This document shows positions 37,010-47,600 of a stretch of 64,000 bases of DNA, in pieces. The position numbers were made by a program, and so were the translations under genes. Under the pieces are notes generated by a model. The model saw only the letters and a list, made by a program, of their open reading frames with translations. It was not told the DNA's origin and did not search any database. This DNA comes from Chersky-840 sp963848335 (GTDB lineage: Bacteria; Actinomycetota; Acidimicrobiia; Acidimicrobiales; UBA8190), in assembly GCA_963848335.1 (NCBI GenBank), contig CAWKDD010000001.1, positions 1,488,001 through 1,552,000 on the forward strand, in the 5' to 3' direction. Position 1 is the first letter of the stretch. The number at the start of each line of letters is the position of its first letter.

Positions 37010-37903
37010 ATGACGAGTCACGACCACACCCGCGCCCGCCCGCGCCCCGGCGCCACTTCGAAAACCAACCGCACACTCCCGTACCGGACCCTGCACCACT
37101 CCGTGTGGTGGACGGCCGTCCCCGTCAGCACAGTCGTGGTGGCGGTGCTCACGCTCATAGGGTTCGCACTGGGGTCGGGATCGGGGCCCGCCGCCTCCCC
37201 GCTGCGCGTCGGCGCGGCAGGCGGGGTCGGCTCGGGCGCCGTCGCCGCTCCCGCTGCGGTCCTGCACGCCGTCACCTCGGTCGACGGCGCCACGTTGCGC
37301 GCCGTGGGTGTGCCTGCCGGGCTGACGGGACCGACGAAGATCGCCGACGCCCGCGCCCCGCTGGTCGGCCCCGACGGAAAGCCCGAGGTCCTCTACGTGG
37401 GCGCGGAATACTGTCCCTACTGCGCGGAACAACGCTGGGCGCTCGTGGTGGCCCTGTCGCAATTCGGGTCGTTCTCGGGGCTCGAACAGACCCATTCGTC
37501 GTCCGGCGACATCTACCCGAGCACAGCGACGCTGTCGTTCTACGGTTCCCGCTTCACCAGCTCGGATCTCAATTTCCGTTCCGTGGAGCTCGCCACCAAC
37601 CAGGAGGTGGGGGGGCGGTACCCGGCCCTGCAGGATCTGACCTCGGGGCAGCAATCCGTGCTCGACACCTACGACCGGCCTCCGTACACGTCGCAAGCGG
37701 GCGCCATCCCCTTCATCGACGTGGACAACCGCTTCGTCATGATCGGAGCCAGCTACGACCCTGCGGTGCTCCAAGAAGAGTCGGTGGCCCAGATCGCCGC
37801 GGCACTGTCACGACCGTCTTCTGCGATTGCGCGGGCTGTCGACGGCACTGCGAACCTCATCGTGGCCGCCATTTCCCACGCCACCGGATTGCAACCGCAC
37901 TGA
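37010..37903 (+). CDS. DUF929-family thioredoxin-like protein
   Basis: A 297-residue membrane-anchored protein. One transmembrane helix at about residues 33-56 is followed by an extracellular domain with the phrase VLYVGAEYCPYCAEQRWALV, the DUF929 signature, in which CPYC is a thioredoxin-type active site. Later segments SFYGSRFTSSDLNFRSVEL and AIPFIDVDNRFVMIGASYDP (cis-Pro region) support a thioredoxin fold. It could be a disulfide oxidoreductase serving the many Cys-bearing exported proteins of this window (inference). ATG 37010 is preceded by GAGGAGATCC. Confidence 0.85.
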   Translation: MTSHDHTRARPRPGATSKTNRTLPYRTLHHSVWWTAVPVSTVVVAVLTLIGFALGSGSGPAASPLRVGAAGGVGSGAVAAPAAVLHAVTSVDGATLRAVGVPAGLTGPTKIADARAPLVGPDGKPEVLYVGAEYCPYCAEQRWALVVALSQFGSFSGLEQTHSSSGDIYPSTATLSFYGSRFTSSDLNFRSVELATNQEVGGRYPALQDLTSGQQSVLDTYDRPPYTSQAGAIPFIDVDNRFVMIGASYDPAVLQEESVAQIAAALSRPSSAIARAVDGTANLIVAAISHATGLQPH

Positions 37904-37954
37904 CAACGAGACCTGGCGCGCCCTCCTCGAGCCGGAGCCGGCGGGACGAGGGGC

Positions 37955-38257
37955 TCATGACACGAACAGGGTCTTGCGCAGGCGCTGCAGACCGTGGAGC
38001 TGGCGCGCCAGCTCGTCCTCGCTCACACCCTCGCGCCTGCGCAGGCGTTCGCCCAGGGCATCGAGTCTCGCCACCTCGCGGCTGCGCAGGGCGGCTTGCT
38101 TGCCGGGGCTGTGGCGGCGCAGGGCGCGGTTGAAGGCGGCGTTGGCTTCGAGAGCGCCCGAAAGGTCCAGCTGGCGGGCGATCCCGGCGAACGAACGGCC
38201 CTGCTCACGAAGGAGCAGGGCCTGTTCGTCGCGATGGGCGTCACCGGGCACAGGCAC
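37955..38257 (-). CDS. Small helix-turn-helix protein
   Basis: A 100-residue protein. RDEQALLLREQGRSFAGIARQLDL at residues 9-32 fits a helix-turn-helix of the sigma-70 region 4 / resolvase type, where GRSFAGIARQL is helix 2-turn-helix 3. The remainder is a basic coiled helix (RALRRHSPGKQAALRSREVARLDALGERLRRRE). Probably a DNA-binding protein. GTG 38257 is used without a clear ribosome binding site. It lies 35 bases downstream of the cold-shock gene on the same strand and may be co-transcribed. Confidence 0.6.
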   Translation of the reverse strand: MPVPGDAHRDEQALLLREQGRSFAGIARQLDLSGALEANAAFNRALRRHSPGKQAALRSREVARLDALGERLRRREGVSEDELARQLHGLQRLRKTLFVS

Positions 38258-38292
38258 GTGCCCGAGTCGGCTCCGGTATTCGACCGATCCGT

Positions 38293-38496
38293 CTACAGGG
38301 GACGGACGCGCTTGGCCTGAAGACCCTTCGGCCCCTGCTCGGACTCGAAATCGACCTTTTGGCCCTCGATGAGCTCTCGGTAGCCCGAGCCCTCGATGGA
38401 CGAGAAGTGTGCGAAGACGTCGGCGGAACCGTCGTCAGGGGTGATGAACCCGAAGCCCTTGGTGGCGTTGAACCACTTCACGGTGCCTGCGGCCAT
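38293..38496 (-). CDS. Cold-shock protein (CspA family)
   Basis: A 67-residue OB-fold protein that binds single-stranded RNA/DNA. GTVKWFNATKGFGFI (RNP1) and DVFAHFSSI (RNP2) are intact, and the end GPKGLQAKRVRPL is usual for actinobacterial Csp. ATG 38496 has AAGAGG upstream. The family typically acts as an RNA chaperone. Confidence 0.96.
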   Translation of the reverse strand: MAAGTVKWFNATKGFGFITPDDGSADVFAHFSSIEGSGYRELIEGQKVDFESEQGPKGLQAKRVRPL

Positions 38497-38747
38497 TGGT
38501 GTTGCCTCTTTTCTCCACGCTGGGGACACTTGCGGGAGACCTTGTGGCAACCGGCAATGACGTACAGCTCGCGTGAGATCCGGCTGTCCGCGCCCATCAC
38601 TCTACACGCGAAAGACCGGTCCCGTGGCACTTAGGGCCCGAAGGCCCGATAGGGTGGGGTATCAACGCTTCCCCCAGTCGCCGTTCGGCACTGCGGGCGC
38701 TCGACTTCCAAGACGATCCCGAAGGACGCGCCGGCTCCCTGCTGCAC

Positions 38748-39401
38748 ATGCCTTCGCCTCGTCTCGTGCTGTGGCACGCCGCCCCGGTGCTGCTCGAGAG
38801 CGTGGTGGCCCCCGTCGCTGCCTACTACTGCGTCCTGCTGATCGCGGGGTTCCGCGGCGCGCTGATCGGTGCGCTCGCCTGGTCGTATCTGATCATCGCC
38901 CGGAGGCTGCTGCGACACGAGCGGGTGTCGACCCTGCTGCTGCTGGGCACCGCACTGTTGACGATGCGGACCCTGATCTCGTTCCTGACCGGAAGCGTGT
39001 TCCTCTACTTCATCCAGCCGACGGCGAGCACCTTCCTCGCTTCCATCGTCCTGGTGGGCTCGGCCCTGTTGGGCCGGCCTTTCACCCAGCGCTTCACCCA
39101 CGACTTCTGCCCGCTCACCCCCGAGCTGTTGGCCCGGCCGACGGTGCATCGCTTCTTCGTCCGGGTGTCGTTCCTGTGGGCGATCGCCATGTTCCTCAAC
39201 GGCGCGGTGGTGCTGTGGCTCCTCCTCACGGCCTCCGCCGGCGCCTTCCCTCTGGAGCGCACCGGCATCTCGCTGTCGCTCACGGCCGCAGCCATCTTCT
39301 TCTCGGTGCGGTGGTTCACCCGCAGCATGCGCCGCGACGGCGTCACGGTGCGCTTCGGGGGGCCGTCCCCGCTGACCCCGCTCGTCGCCTCCGCCCCCTA
39401 G
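38748..39401 (+). CDS. VC0807-family integral membrane protein
   Basis: A 217-residue protein with about six hydrophobic helices (e.g. residues 12-30, 33-50, 58-76, 82-102, 137-160, 168-186). The cytoplasmic phrase IIARRLLRHERVSTL, followed by GSVFLYFIQPTASTF and LLGRPFTQRFTHDFCPL, matches the VC0807/DUF3159-like family of unknown function. No ribosome binding site stands before ATG 38748, so the start may be leaderless or slightly upstream. Confidence 0.7.
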   Translation: MPSPRLVLWHAAPVLLESVVAPVAAYYCVLLIAGFRGALIGALAWSYLIIARRLLRHERVSTLLLLGTALLTMRTLISFLTGSVFLYFIQPTASTFLASIVLVGSALLGRPFTQRFTHDFCPLTPELLARPTVHRFFVRVSFLWAIAMFLNGAVVLWLLLTASAGAFPLERTGISLSLTAAAIFFSVRWFTRSMRRDGVTVRFGGPSPLTPLVASAP

Positions 39402-39532
39402 CCGCGAGGGCCGATCCCTCGACGGGTTCCTTGGAACCTCCTGAGAACCTTCCGTGGCGGCGTCGTTCACAGGGACTTGCCAGGTTCGATTCGTACCATC
39501 GGCGCCGTCTTCTGTGAGCACCGGAGGTGCGG

Positions 39533-41497
39533 ATGTTCTCGATCGGCTATGCGTGGAACGAGTTGCGTCGGCGCTGGAGCCGCACGGTGGTGACCGCCAT
39601 CGGATTGGCGGCGGGAGTGGGGCTCGTCATGGGAATCGTCGGGGTCTCCGACGGGCTCACCCAGGCACAGAACAAGGTGCTCTCCCCGCTGTCCTCGGTC
39701 GGCACCGACATCATCGTCACCCGCACCGTTGACGCCACCTCCACCTCCAGCAATGCATCGACCACCACCACGACCACCACGACACCGGCGGCCGGGTTCG
39801 GCGGCGGTGGCGGCGGAGCCGGCGGGCCCGGAGGGGGCGGTGGCGGTGGCTTCTTCGGCGCCGGGGCCGGGCGGGGGCGGGGAGGGGCTTCGGCCATCGC
39901 CTCGTTGAACGCGTCGGACCAGGCGGCCCTGCTCAATGCGAACTCGTCGGTCCTGACGGACCTGGCCAAGCTGGGTGCGCCGGGAACCCAATTCACCTAC
40001 GACTTCTTCGTCCCCGGCACTCTCATCACGTTCCCCCAGGCGGCCGTGAACGACGTCGCCTCGATCAAGGGCGTGGCCTCGGCGGTGCCCGGCCTCTCCC
40101 TGCAGGCCCTGCACGAGACCGGGACTGTCCCCAGTGAGACCGACACCGTCACCACGGGAGGCCAGACCATCTCGAGCGTCCAGCGCCCGCCGCCGTTGAC
40201 CGCGGCCCAGGAGGCCTCGGTCCGGGCCTGTCTGGAGGCCTCGGGCGCCTTCGGCAGCACGACGTCCGGAAGCTCCACTCCCGGCGCCACCACGCCCACA
40301 ACCGCCCCGGGCGCGACCACCGGCGGCTCCACTCCCGGCGCCACCACGCCCACGACCGCCCCCACCGGGAACTCTGGGACCGGCGGTAGCGGCGGGGGAG
40401 GGCGACCGATCGGAGGCGGAGGCGGAGGCGGGGGCGGCTTCGGGGGCGCCGCCTTCGGTGCGGCCTTCACCAAGTGTCTCCCGGCCTCCTACCAGCAGTA
40501 CCAGGCCCAGGTGGTGGTGCCCGAGCAGACCATCACCCGGGTGCTCAACCCGCCGACCACCAACACCGAGACCAAGAGCTACACCGTGGCCGGCGTGAAC
40601 CCCGCCAACACCTCGACGGGGCTCATCACCACGGCCCAGGTGGTGTCGGGGAAGTGGTTCGGCTCCACGCCCGCCGACGAGATCCTCGTCAACACGGCGT
40701 ATGCCAGCACCAACAGCATCAAGGTCGGGCAGCAGCTCACGATCGACAAGACCACCTTCACCGTCGTGGGCCTGGTGAACCCCACGCTGACCGGTGACAC
40801 CTCGGACATCTACTTCGACCTCTCCACCTTGCAGTCGCTGGCCTCCAACAGCAGCCGGGTCAACGAGGTCCTGGTGAAGGTGACCAAGGCCTCCGATGTC
40901 CCCGCCGTCGCCGCTGCCATCCACAAGGAGCTGCCCGGTGCCCAGGTCCTGACGTCGAAGTCACTGGCCAACTCGGTGACCGGGAGCCTGTCCAACGCCC
41001 ACACGCTCGCCACCCACCTCGGCGGCGCCTTGGCGGTCATCGTGTTGCTCGCCGCCTTCCTCATCGCCGCGCTGCTCACGCTGTCGAGCATCGCCAAGCG
41101 CGTCAGGGAGATCGGCACGCTGCGGGCCATCGGCTGGTCGCGAGGCCGGGTCGTTCGCCAGATCGTGGGGGAGACCGTCGGCATCGGCATCCTGGGAGGC
41201 ATCCTCGGCGTCGCCGTGGGTGTGGCCGTGTGTGCCGTCATCGGTGCCGTGGGTCCGTCGCTCACTGCCACCAGCTCGGGCGCGGCGGTGGGCGCCTCGA
41301 GCGTGGGCGCCATCTTCCATCAAGCGACAACAGCAGCGGCCACGTCCACCAAGATCCATCTGCGGGCCCCCATCGACGTCGGTATCGTGCTGCTCGGGCT
41401 GGCCGCGGCCGTGGTCGGCGGCCTCCTGGCCGGGATCGCCGGCGGCTGGCGGGCGTCGCGCCTTGCGCCCGCGGTGGCACTGCGGGACCTCGGATGA
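39533..41497 (+). CDS. MacB/FtsX-type ABC permease with Gly/Thr-rich inserts
   Basis: A 654-residue permease. Helix 1 (GYAWNELRRRWSRTVVTAIG...) and three C-terminal helices ending WRASRLAPAVALRDLG frame a large extracytoplasmic domain, as in MacB/LolCE-like exporters. SIAKRVREIGTLRAIGWSRG is the FtsX coupling loop. The outer domain is interrupted by low-complexity tracts: a Thr run, then Gly repeats (residues about 85-120) and a second Gly/Thr tract (about 245-310), much longer than family members usually have. ATG 39533 follows GGAGG. Its stop overlaps the ATPase start (ATGA). Confidence 0.88.
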   Translation: MFSIGYAWNELRRRWSRTVVTAIGLAAGVGLVMGIVGVSDGLTQAQNKVLSPLSSVGTDIIVTRTVDATSTSSNASTTTTTTTTPAAGFGGGGGGAGGPGGGGGGGFFGAGAGRGRGGASAIASLNASDQAALLNANSSVLTDLAKLGAPGTQFTYDFFVPGTLITFPQAAVNDVASIKGVASAVPGLSLQALHETGTVPSETDTVTTGGQTISSVQRPPPLTAAQEASVRACLEASGAFGSTTSGSSTPGATTPTTAPGATTGGSTPGATTPTTAPTGNSGTGGSGGGGRPIGGGGGGGGGFGGAAFGAAFTKCLPASYQQYQAQVVVPEQTITRVLNPPTTNTETKSYTVAGVNPANTSTGLITTAQVVSGKWFGSTPADEILVNTAYASTNSIKVGQQLTIDKTTFTVVGLVNPTLTGDTSDIYFDLSTLQSLASNSSRVNEVLVKVTKASDVPAVAAAIHKELPGAQVLTSKSLANSVTGSLSNAHTLATHLGGALAVIVLLAAFLIAALLTLSSIAKRVREIGTLRAIGWSRGRVVRQIVGETVGIGILGGILGVAVGVAVCAVIGAVGPSLTATSSGAAVGASSVGAIFHQATTAAATSTKIHLRAPIDVGIVLLGLAAAVVGGLLAGIAGGWRASRLAPAVALRDLG

Positions 41498-42303
41498 GCA
41501 CGACACCAGGCAACGGACCGGACCCGGGAGAGGGAGCGAACTCCATGGACGACGACGTGAACGATGTGAACGACGCGACGCCGGAGGTTCCCGCGCAGGG
41601 CGCCGAAGGTGGCGCCACCTTCGTGCCCAACGGCATCCTCTACGAGCTGCGGGGGGTGGAACGCCGATACCTGCGGGGCAGCACCCCGGTCCTTGCCCTC
41701 CACGACGTCGACCTCGACATCCAGCCCGGCGAGTTCGTGTCGATCGAAGGACCGAGCGGCTCGGGGAAGAGCACGCTGCTGCAGCTGCTGGGGGCCCTGG
41801 ACACACCGACGGGCGGGACCATCCGCTTCGAGGGCAACGAGATGGGCAGCGCCTCGGACTCCAGCCTGACGCGCATCCGGGGACAGGAGATCGGCTTCGT
41901 CTTCCAGCAGTTCAACCTCATCCCCACCCTCACCGCCGAGGAGAACGTGGGGATCGCCATGATCCCTCACGGGCACTCCAAAGCCCAGCGCAAACAGCGT
42001 TCGGCCGAGTTGCTGGCCCGTGTGGGTCTGGGAGGCCGTCTCGACCACCTACCGTCACGCATGTCGGGAGGCGAGCAGCAGCGCGTGGCCATCGCGCGGG
42101 CTCTGGCGAACCGGCCCCGGGTGATCATCGCCGACGAGCCGACCGGCAATCTGGACTCGGCCAGCGCCAATGACGTGATGTCCCTGCTCGTGGAATTGCA
42201 GTCCGGCGAGGACGCCGTGACGATCGTGGTGGCCACCCACGACGACGAGGTGGCACGCCATGCCGGGCGGCGCATCCGGCTCAGGGACGGTGCCCTCGTC
42301 TGA
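41494..42303 (+). CDS. ABC transporter ATP-binding protein (MacB/LolD type)
   Basis: A 269-residue ATPase. An extra 40-residue acidic N-terminus (MDDDVNDVNDATPE) precedes the usual domain: Walker A EGPSGSGKSTLLQLLG, Q-loop FVFQQFNLIPTLTAEENV, signature RMSGGEQQRVAIARAL, Walker B VIIADEPTGNLDS and switch His in VVATHDDEVA. Sequence features place it with the MacB/LolD subgroup. It overlaps the permease stop by four bases, and the two genes make a complete exporter unit; no membrane-fusion protein is nearby. Confidence 0.94.
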   Translation: MSTTPGNGPDPGEGANSMDDDVNDVNDATPEVPAQGAEGGATFVPNGILYELRGVERRYLRGSTPVLALHDVDLDIQPGEFVSIEGPSGSGKSTLLQLLGALDTPTGGTIRFEGNEMGSASDSSLTRIRGQEIGFVFQQFNLIPTLTAEENVGIAMIPHGHSKAQRKQRSAELLARVGLGGRLDHLPSRMSGGEQQRVAIARALANRPRVIIADEPTGNLDSASANDVMSLLVELQSGEDAVTIVVATHDDEVARHAGRRIRLRDGALV

Positions 42304-42362
42304 TCTGGTGGCGAAGGGAGCCCGGCGTCAGCGCGGGGTCCCGGGAGGGGCGTCGCCCGGGC

Positions 42363-42890
42363 TCAGGGGACCCGCCACGTGCCGTAGTCACTGGCATTTC
42401 CCGCTGCCGGGTAGAACTGCACCTTGGAGACGACCACGGTCGTGCGGAACTGGAAGGGGACACACCCCGTCTTCGACTTGCCCGGCGCCAACTGGATGAG
42501 GCCGCTGGGAAAGGTGCTGCAGCTCGACAGAGAGACACCGCCGGCGGCGGTGTACATGTGCCCGGTCGCCCCGATGATGTTCACGTCGGTGTTGGCATCG
42601 GCGTCGAGGGCGTGCGACGAGCTGTTCGACACGGTGAACTGCACCGCCACGAAGCGCTTGCCTGCCTTGGGCTGCTTCTGCCCCGCAGTCTGTGCAGGGT
42701 CGATCACCTTGGTGAGCGTGATGGAGAAGACCCGCCCCGCACCGGTCTTGAGGTCGAGGGTGTCGCCCACGTGGGCCACGGTCCCCGCGGGGGCACCGGC
42801 CGGCCTGGTCACCTCGGTCTGCGTGGACGAGCACGCTGCGGTGAGCACTGCCAGTCCTCCGATGAGCGCCATGGTCAGGGTCTTTCGCAT
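42363..42890 (-). CDS. DUF4352-type lipoprotein
   Basis: A 175-residue lipoprotein; MRKTLTMALIGGLAVLTAAC gives a lipobox at Cys20. The rest has the DUF4352 pattern: a conserved strand with KTGAGRVFSITLTKVIDP, KRFVAVQFTVSNSSSHALD, and a C-terminal SKTGCVPFQFRTTVVVSKVQF. GGAAGG precedes the ATG. It converges on the ABC ATPase gene, with 59 bases between the stops, where an 8-base inverted repeat (42318-42364) may serve as a weak terminator. Confidence 0.82.
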   Translation of the reverse strand: MRKTLTMALIGGLAVLTAACSSTQTEVTRPAGAPAGTVAHVGDTLDLKTGAGRVFSITLTKVIDPAQTAGQKQPKAGKRFVAVQFTVSNSSSHALDADANTDVNIIGATGHMYTAAGGVSLSSCSTFPSGLIQLAPGKSKTGCVPFQFRTTVVVSKVQFYPAAGNASDYGTWRVP

Positions 42891-43041
42891 GCCACCTTCC
42901 TTTCGGCCGAACGCACAGTCTACGTCACGAGCCCCCGGGGCTGGAGCTCGCGCTGTGCACGGGGACCCACAGGCACGCATATGGGCGGTGGGTGCAGGAC
43001 GACGGGACTAGGGCCACGGCGCCCGGGGCCCTTCGGGGCTT

Positions 43042-43957
43042 TCAGGACGCGGCACCCGGTCTCTTCGTGAGCAGCTTCCGCGGCACCCGGCTCCCGATCA
43101 CCCTGCGTGTTCTTCGGTACGCCCATGTGAGCTTGCGCTGCGTCACGTCCAGTCCCGTGAGGCGTCGAGCATCGTCCCAGGACCGCCAGGCCGCCTCGAA
43201 GCGCCGACGTCGGGTGACGGGGTCCGTGGGCGTGCCCGATCGGCGCAGCACGAAACCGAACTCGATCCCGGTGGGGAACTCGTCGGAGGGAAGCGATCCG
43301 TCGACGAACTCCCACTGCTCGTCGAGGTTCTCGATTCCCCACAGGATCACCTCGAGGAACTCCGGCGCGTCCCAGCAGTGCACGTGAATGGAGCGCTTGC
43401 GGTGCCGGTCGAGGGTGTGAGCCCGTTCCTCGGAGCGTGTCCCCCAGTGGCATGCCCCTGTGCTCGAGCCACTCCACCAGATGGGCGTCGCTCACCTCGA
43501 CGACCCCACTCTCGTACTCGGCCACGACATGGGCGAGCGGCGTAGGCCGCCGATCACGGTCACGGGTCCGATGCCGGTCGGGGAGCAGGATGAGAGCCAC
43601 CCCTCCGGGGCGCAGGACACGGTGCATCTCGGCCACGAATCCGATGGGCTCGGCCAGATGCTCCAGGACGTGGCTGGCGATCACGAAGTCCTGGCTGGTG
43701 TCCGCGATCGGACCCAGCCGTTCGGTGTTGAAGTCGGCGAGCACGTCGGGCTCGGTGAACGTGCCCTGCGCGGCCAGCTGCGGGAACAGCTCGCTGCTCT
43801 CGTCGGCCCGCCAACGGTCGACGTAGCGCACCGAGACGCCGGGCAGGGGGAGCTCGAAGGGGTGCTGTCCCGGCCCCACCTCGATGCCCGCTCCGAGCAG
43901 ATGCCGGGCCAGCAGTAGCCGGGGTGGGACCCGACGCCGCCCCCTGGATGTCGCCAC
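43042..43957 (-). CDS. SAM-dependent methyltransferase (one frame break)
   Basis: A class I methyltransferase of about 304 residues. The N-terminal half has GIEVGPGQHPFELP, FVIASHVLEHLAEPIGFVAE and MHRVLRPGGVALILLPD, i.e. motif I, motif post-I/IV and the RPGG strand of SAM-dependent methyltransferases of the type found in polysaccharide clusters. Near 43443 the frame changes in a C run (one extra base). The second half (SIHVHCWDAPEFLEVIL ... YRRTRRVIGSRVPRKLL) follows in another frame. Removing one base gives 305 codons. GTG 43957 is used as start. Acceptor unknown. Confidence 0.82.
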
Positions 43958-44045
43958 GTCGCCCTACTGCCCCCGAGGTCCTTGGTTCTCTGCGCCGTTC
44001 ACGCTACCGGCCGCATTCGGGCCGAGCCCACTCGAGAGCTCGGCA

Positions 44046-44402
44046 TCACCTCACGGCCGGCGTTGTGTCGAAGGGCGCCGCGCCATCTGGGGGCGGGGTG
44101 CGGCGGGGCGTCGAGCCGGTGCTGCGGCGCCCGACGACCGATGCCACGGGGACCGGGCCCGGGCCCCGTGCGACCTGCGCGGGGCGCATCACCCGGGCCG
44201 GCGACCGTGCCGTGCGGCTCCGGGGCGGGGGGAGGAACCGGAGGCTGTGGCGGTACCGCGACCGTCGACCGACCTCCCACACCGCCAGCGCGCCGAGAAG
44301 CGCCCACAGCGAGAGCAGCGGGTTCGCACGCAGCGCCCACACCGCCGCGCCCGCCACCACGAGCACGATCACGAATGCCGCCCACCCTCTCGGAATGTTC
44401 AT
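44046..44402 (-). CDS. Small two-helix membrane protein
   Basis: A 118-residue protein from ATG 44402 (GGGAGAGG upstream). MNIPRGWAAFVIVLVVAGAA and NPLLSLWALLGALAVWEVG are membrane helices; the basic Pro/Arg-rich tail (RRSRYRHSLRFLPPPRSRT and onward) is cytoplasmic if the N-terminus is inside. No family recognised. Confidence 0.5.
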   Translation of the reverse strand: MNIPRGWAAFVIVLVVAGAAVWALRANPLLSLWALLGALAVWEVGRRSRYRHSLRFLPPPRSRTARSPARVMRPAQVARGPGPVPVASVVGRRSTGSTPRRTPPPDGAAPFDTTPAVR

Positions 44403-44430
44403 CAGCCTCTCCCTCGACTGGTGACACGCT

Positions 44431-44484
44431 CGACGCCCACGCCGGATGCCGTGTGCTCGACACCCATGCCGGGTGCCGTGTGCT
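44431..44484. repeat. 27-base direct tandem repeat
   Basis: Two adjacent copies, 44431-44457 and 44458-44484, differ at three positions; each contains GCCG(G/A)(G/A)TGCCGTGTGCT. It lies in the 226-base spacer between a small membrane protein and the giant repeat gene and contains no gene. Confidence 0.75.
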
Positions 44485-44628
44485 CGGCACAGGCCGCGGC
44501 GTGCCGGCGTCAATCATCGCTCACCTGACGCCCCGTCGCCATCATGGCGGCATCCGGCCGGCGCCCATGTCCACGCGCCACAGCCCGGGCCCGGCCCCCG
44601 GTGGAGTCCACCGGGGGCCGCCCGAGGC

Positions 44629-47600
44629 CTATTGGAGGTCCTGTAGCCCGATGACCGTGTTCGGATGGTCGACCACCGGCGCCGAGTTCCCGGTCACGGT
44701 CAGCGCACCCAGGATCGAGTTGGACTTGACCGTGGTGCCTCCGGTGTTCTTCTCCACCCCCACCAGGGCGATGGCCTGACAGTTCTCCACCGTGACCCCG
44801 CCGCTGTTGGAGGTGACCGCCACCGCGGCGAGCATGTCCGCCTTCTGGAGCGAGACGCCCGCCGTGTTGCCGGTCACGGTCACGAGCCCGGCGATCTCGT
44901 CACCCAGGCACGACGACGTCCCGTCGCCCAGGACCACGGGGTTGGTGGCCAGCGTGGCGTACAGCGCGCCCACCACCGTGGTGCTGCAGAACCGGAGCAC
45001 AACCCCACTGTTGAAGCTGACCGCACCCACCACGATGGCACCCTCGGCGTCGAGCGAGCTCCCGGTCTCCACGTTGATCGCTCCGATCACCGTGCAGCCC
45101 GGCGGGATGAGCACCGACTCGCCCGCCGCTCACGACCAGCACACCGACGTAGTTGCACACCGTCTTCTGGCTGAAGTTCACGGTGAGGGTGCCGGCCACG
45201 AAGGTGAAGGTGTAGTTGTGCGCCGCCAACGTCCCCAGCGAACACGTGATCGGGTACGTCCCACCCGGACTGGTGGTCGTGGCGGTGGTGGTGCACAGGG
45301 CCTGACCAGTCACCCCCGAGGTGGCGAGCGTCTGCCCGTCGACGAAGCCCGAGATGGTGGCGGTCAAGGTCGGCACCGCAGCTCCGAACGCCTTGGTCAC
45401 GTTGTTCGCCGTCACCGTCAAGGTGGCAGGAACGACCGTGACCGAGCCCGGGACGTAGCTGATGCTGTAGTTGGCGTCAGCTGCGCCGCTGCACGACGAG
45501 GCGTACGAGCCCACCGCGCTGGTGGCGGTGGCCACCGTGGTGCAGGTCACCGCCGCCACCCAGGACCGACGGCCCCTGGCCGTTCACGAACCCGCTGTAG
45601 CTGGCGGTGATGGCCGGCGGCGAGCCGCCGTAGGTCATCGAGCCCGACGAAGCCGTGATCGAGAGCGGAGCCGGGCCGATGGTCACCAGTCCGGTGACGT
45701 AGCTGATGGTGTAGTTGGAGTCGACCGCCCCGCAGCACGAGCTCGAGTAGTTGCCCACCGCCAGCGTCGGCGCTGGCCGTGGTCGAGCAGGTCGGCTTGC
45801 TCGTGAGCGAGTTGGCGTTGTCCCCGTTCACGAAGCCCGAGTACGACGGCGTGATGCCGGGCACCGAGCCCCCGTAGGTCATGGTGCCCGACGACGCCCT
45901 GACCTGCGAGGACCGCGGTACCCACGACTGTCGAACCCGGGACGTAGGTGATGGTGTAGTTGGCGTCCGACGCCTGGGAGCACGAGTCGGGGTAGCTCCC
46001 CACCGGGCTCGACGACGTGGCCGTGGTGGAGCACGTGGGCGCGCGTGGTGAGCGAACTGGCGTTGTCCCCGTTCACGAAGCCCGAGTACGAGGGCGTGAT
46101 GGTGGGCACCGCGCCGCCGTAGGTCATCGTCGGCGACGACGCCGCGATGACCAGCGGTGCCATCATGACCTGCACCGAGCCGTCCACGTAGCTGATGGTG
46201 TAGTTGGCGTCCGAAGCCCCCGAGCACGAGCTGTCGTAGGTGCCCACCTGCGCCGACGACGTGGCCGTGGTCGAGCACGTCGGCGGGACTGGTGAGCGAC
46301 GCCGGTGTGTCGCCGTTCACGAAGCCCGAGTACGAGGCGGTGATGGTGGGCACCGAGCCCCCGTAGGTCATCGACCCCGACGACGCCGAGATGGACAAGC
46401 GGCGCCGGGCCCACCACGATCGACCCGCTCACGTAGGTGATGGTGTAGTTGGTGTCGACGGCGCCCGAGCACGACGTCGGGTAGCTGCCCACCGGGCTGG
46501 CCGAGGTGGCCGCGGTCGAACACGCCAGGCCGGCACCGAGGACCGATGCGTCCTCACCGTTCTGGAGCCCGTCCACGCTGGCGGTGACCGTCGGCACCGA
46601 GCCCGCGTAGACCATCGAACCCGAAGAAGCCGTGATGGTGATCGACGCCGGGCCGACCTGCACGGACCCGTCCACGTAGCTGAAGGTGTAGTTGGGGTCC
46701 ACCGCCCCCGAGCACGAGCTGTCGTAGGTCCCGACGGGGCTGACCGACGTGACCGCGGTCGTGCACGTCGGGGCCGTGGTGAGCGACGTGGCGTCTTCAC
46801 CGTTCACGAAGCCCGAGTACGACGCCTGGATGACCGGTGCCGCGCCGCCGTAGGTGATCGAGGCCGACGAGGCCGTCACCGCCAGCGGGGCCGGGCCGAC
46901 CTGCAGCGAGCCGTCGATGTAGCTGAAGGTGTAGTTGGGGTCCACCGCACCCGAGCACGATGTCGGGTAGCTGCCCACCGGGCTGGCCGAGGTGGCCGTG
47001 GTCGAGCACGTCGGCAGGGTGGTGAGCGACGCCGGCGTGTCCCCGGCCACGAAGCCGAGGTAGGCCGGAGTGACCGCCCCCACCGGGTCGCCGTAGTTGT
47101 CGAGCGCCGAGGAGGCCGTGATCGACAACGTGGCCGGCGTGACCTGCACCGAGCCGCCCACGTAGGTGATCGTGTAGTTGGCGTCGACCGCACCCGAGCA
47201 CGAGCTCAGGTACGTACCCACCGGCGTCGACGGCGTGGCCGTGGTCGAGCACGTGGGCTGGGTGGTGAGCGAGTGGCCGTGTCACTGTTCACGAAGCCCG
47301 AGTACGAGGCCGTGATCGGCCGGAGCCGATGCCGCCGTAGGTGAAGGAACCCGACGAGGCCGTGATCGACAGCGGTGCGGGACCCGAGGTCACCGAGCCG
47401 GCCACGTAGCGTGATCGAGTAGTTGGGGTCGACCGCGCCCGAGCACGAGCTCGGTGTAGCTCCCCACCGAGCTCGTCGGCGTGGCCGTGGTCGAGCACGT
47501 CGGCGCGGTGGTGAGCGAAGCGGCCGTGTCACCGTTCACGAAGCCCGAGTACGACGGGGTGATGGTGGGGGCCGTGCCGCCGTAGGTCATCGATCCCGAC

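Noticed and set aside
42318..42364. Bidirectional terminator between the ABC ATPase and the DUF4352 lipoprotein
   Set aside because: Only an 8-base stem (GAGCCCGG/CCGGGCTC) with a 31-base loop, overlapping the lipoprotein stop; too weak to list as a feature.
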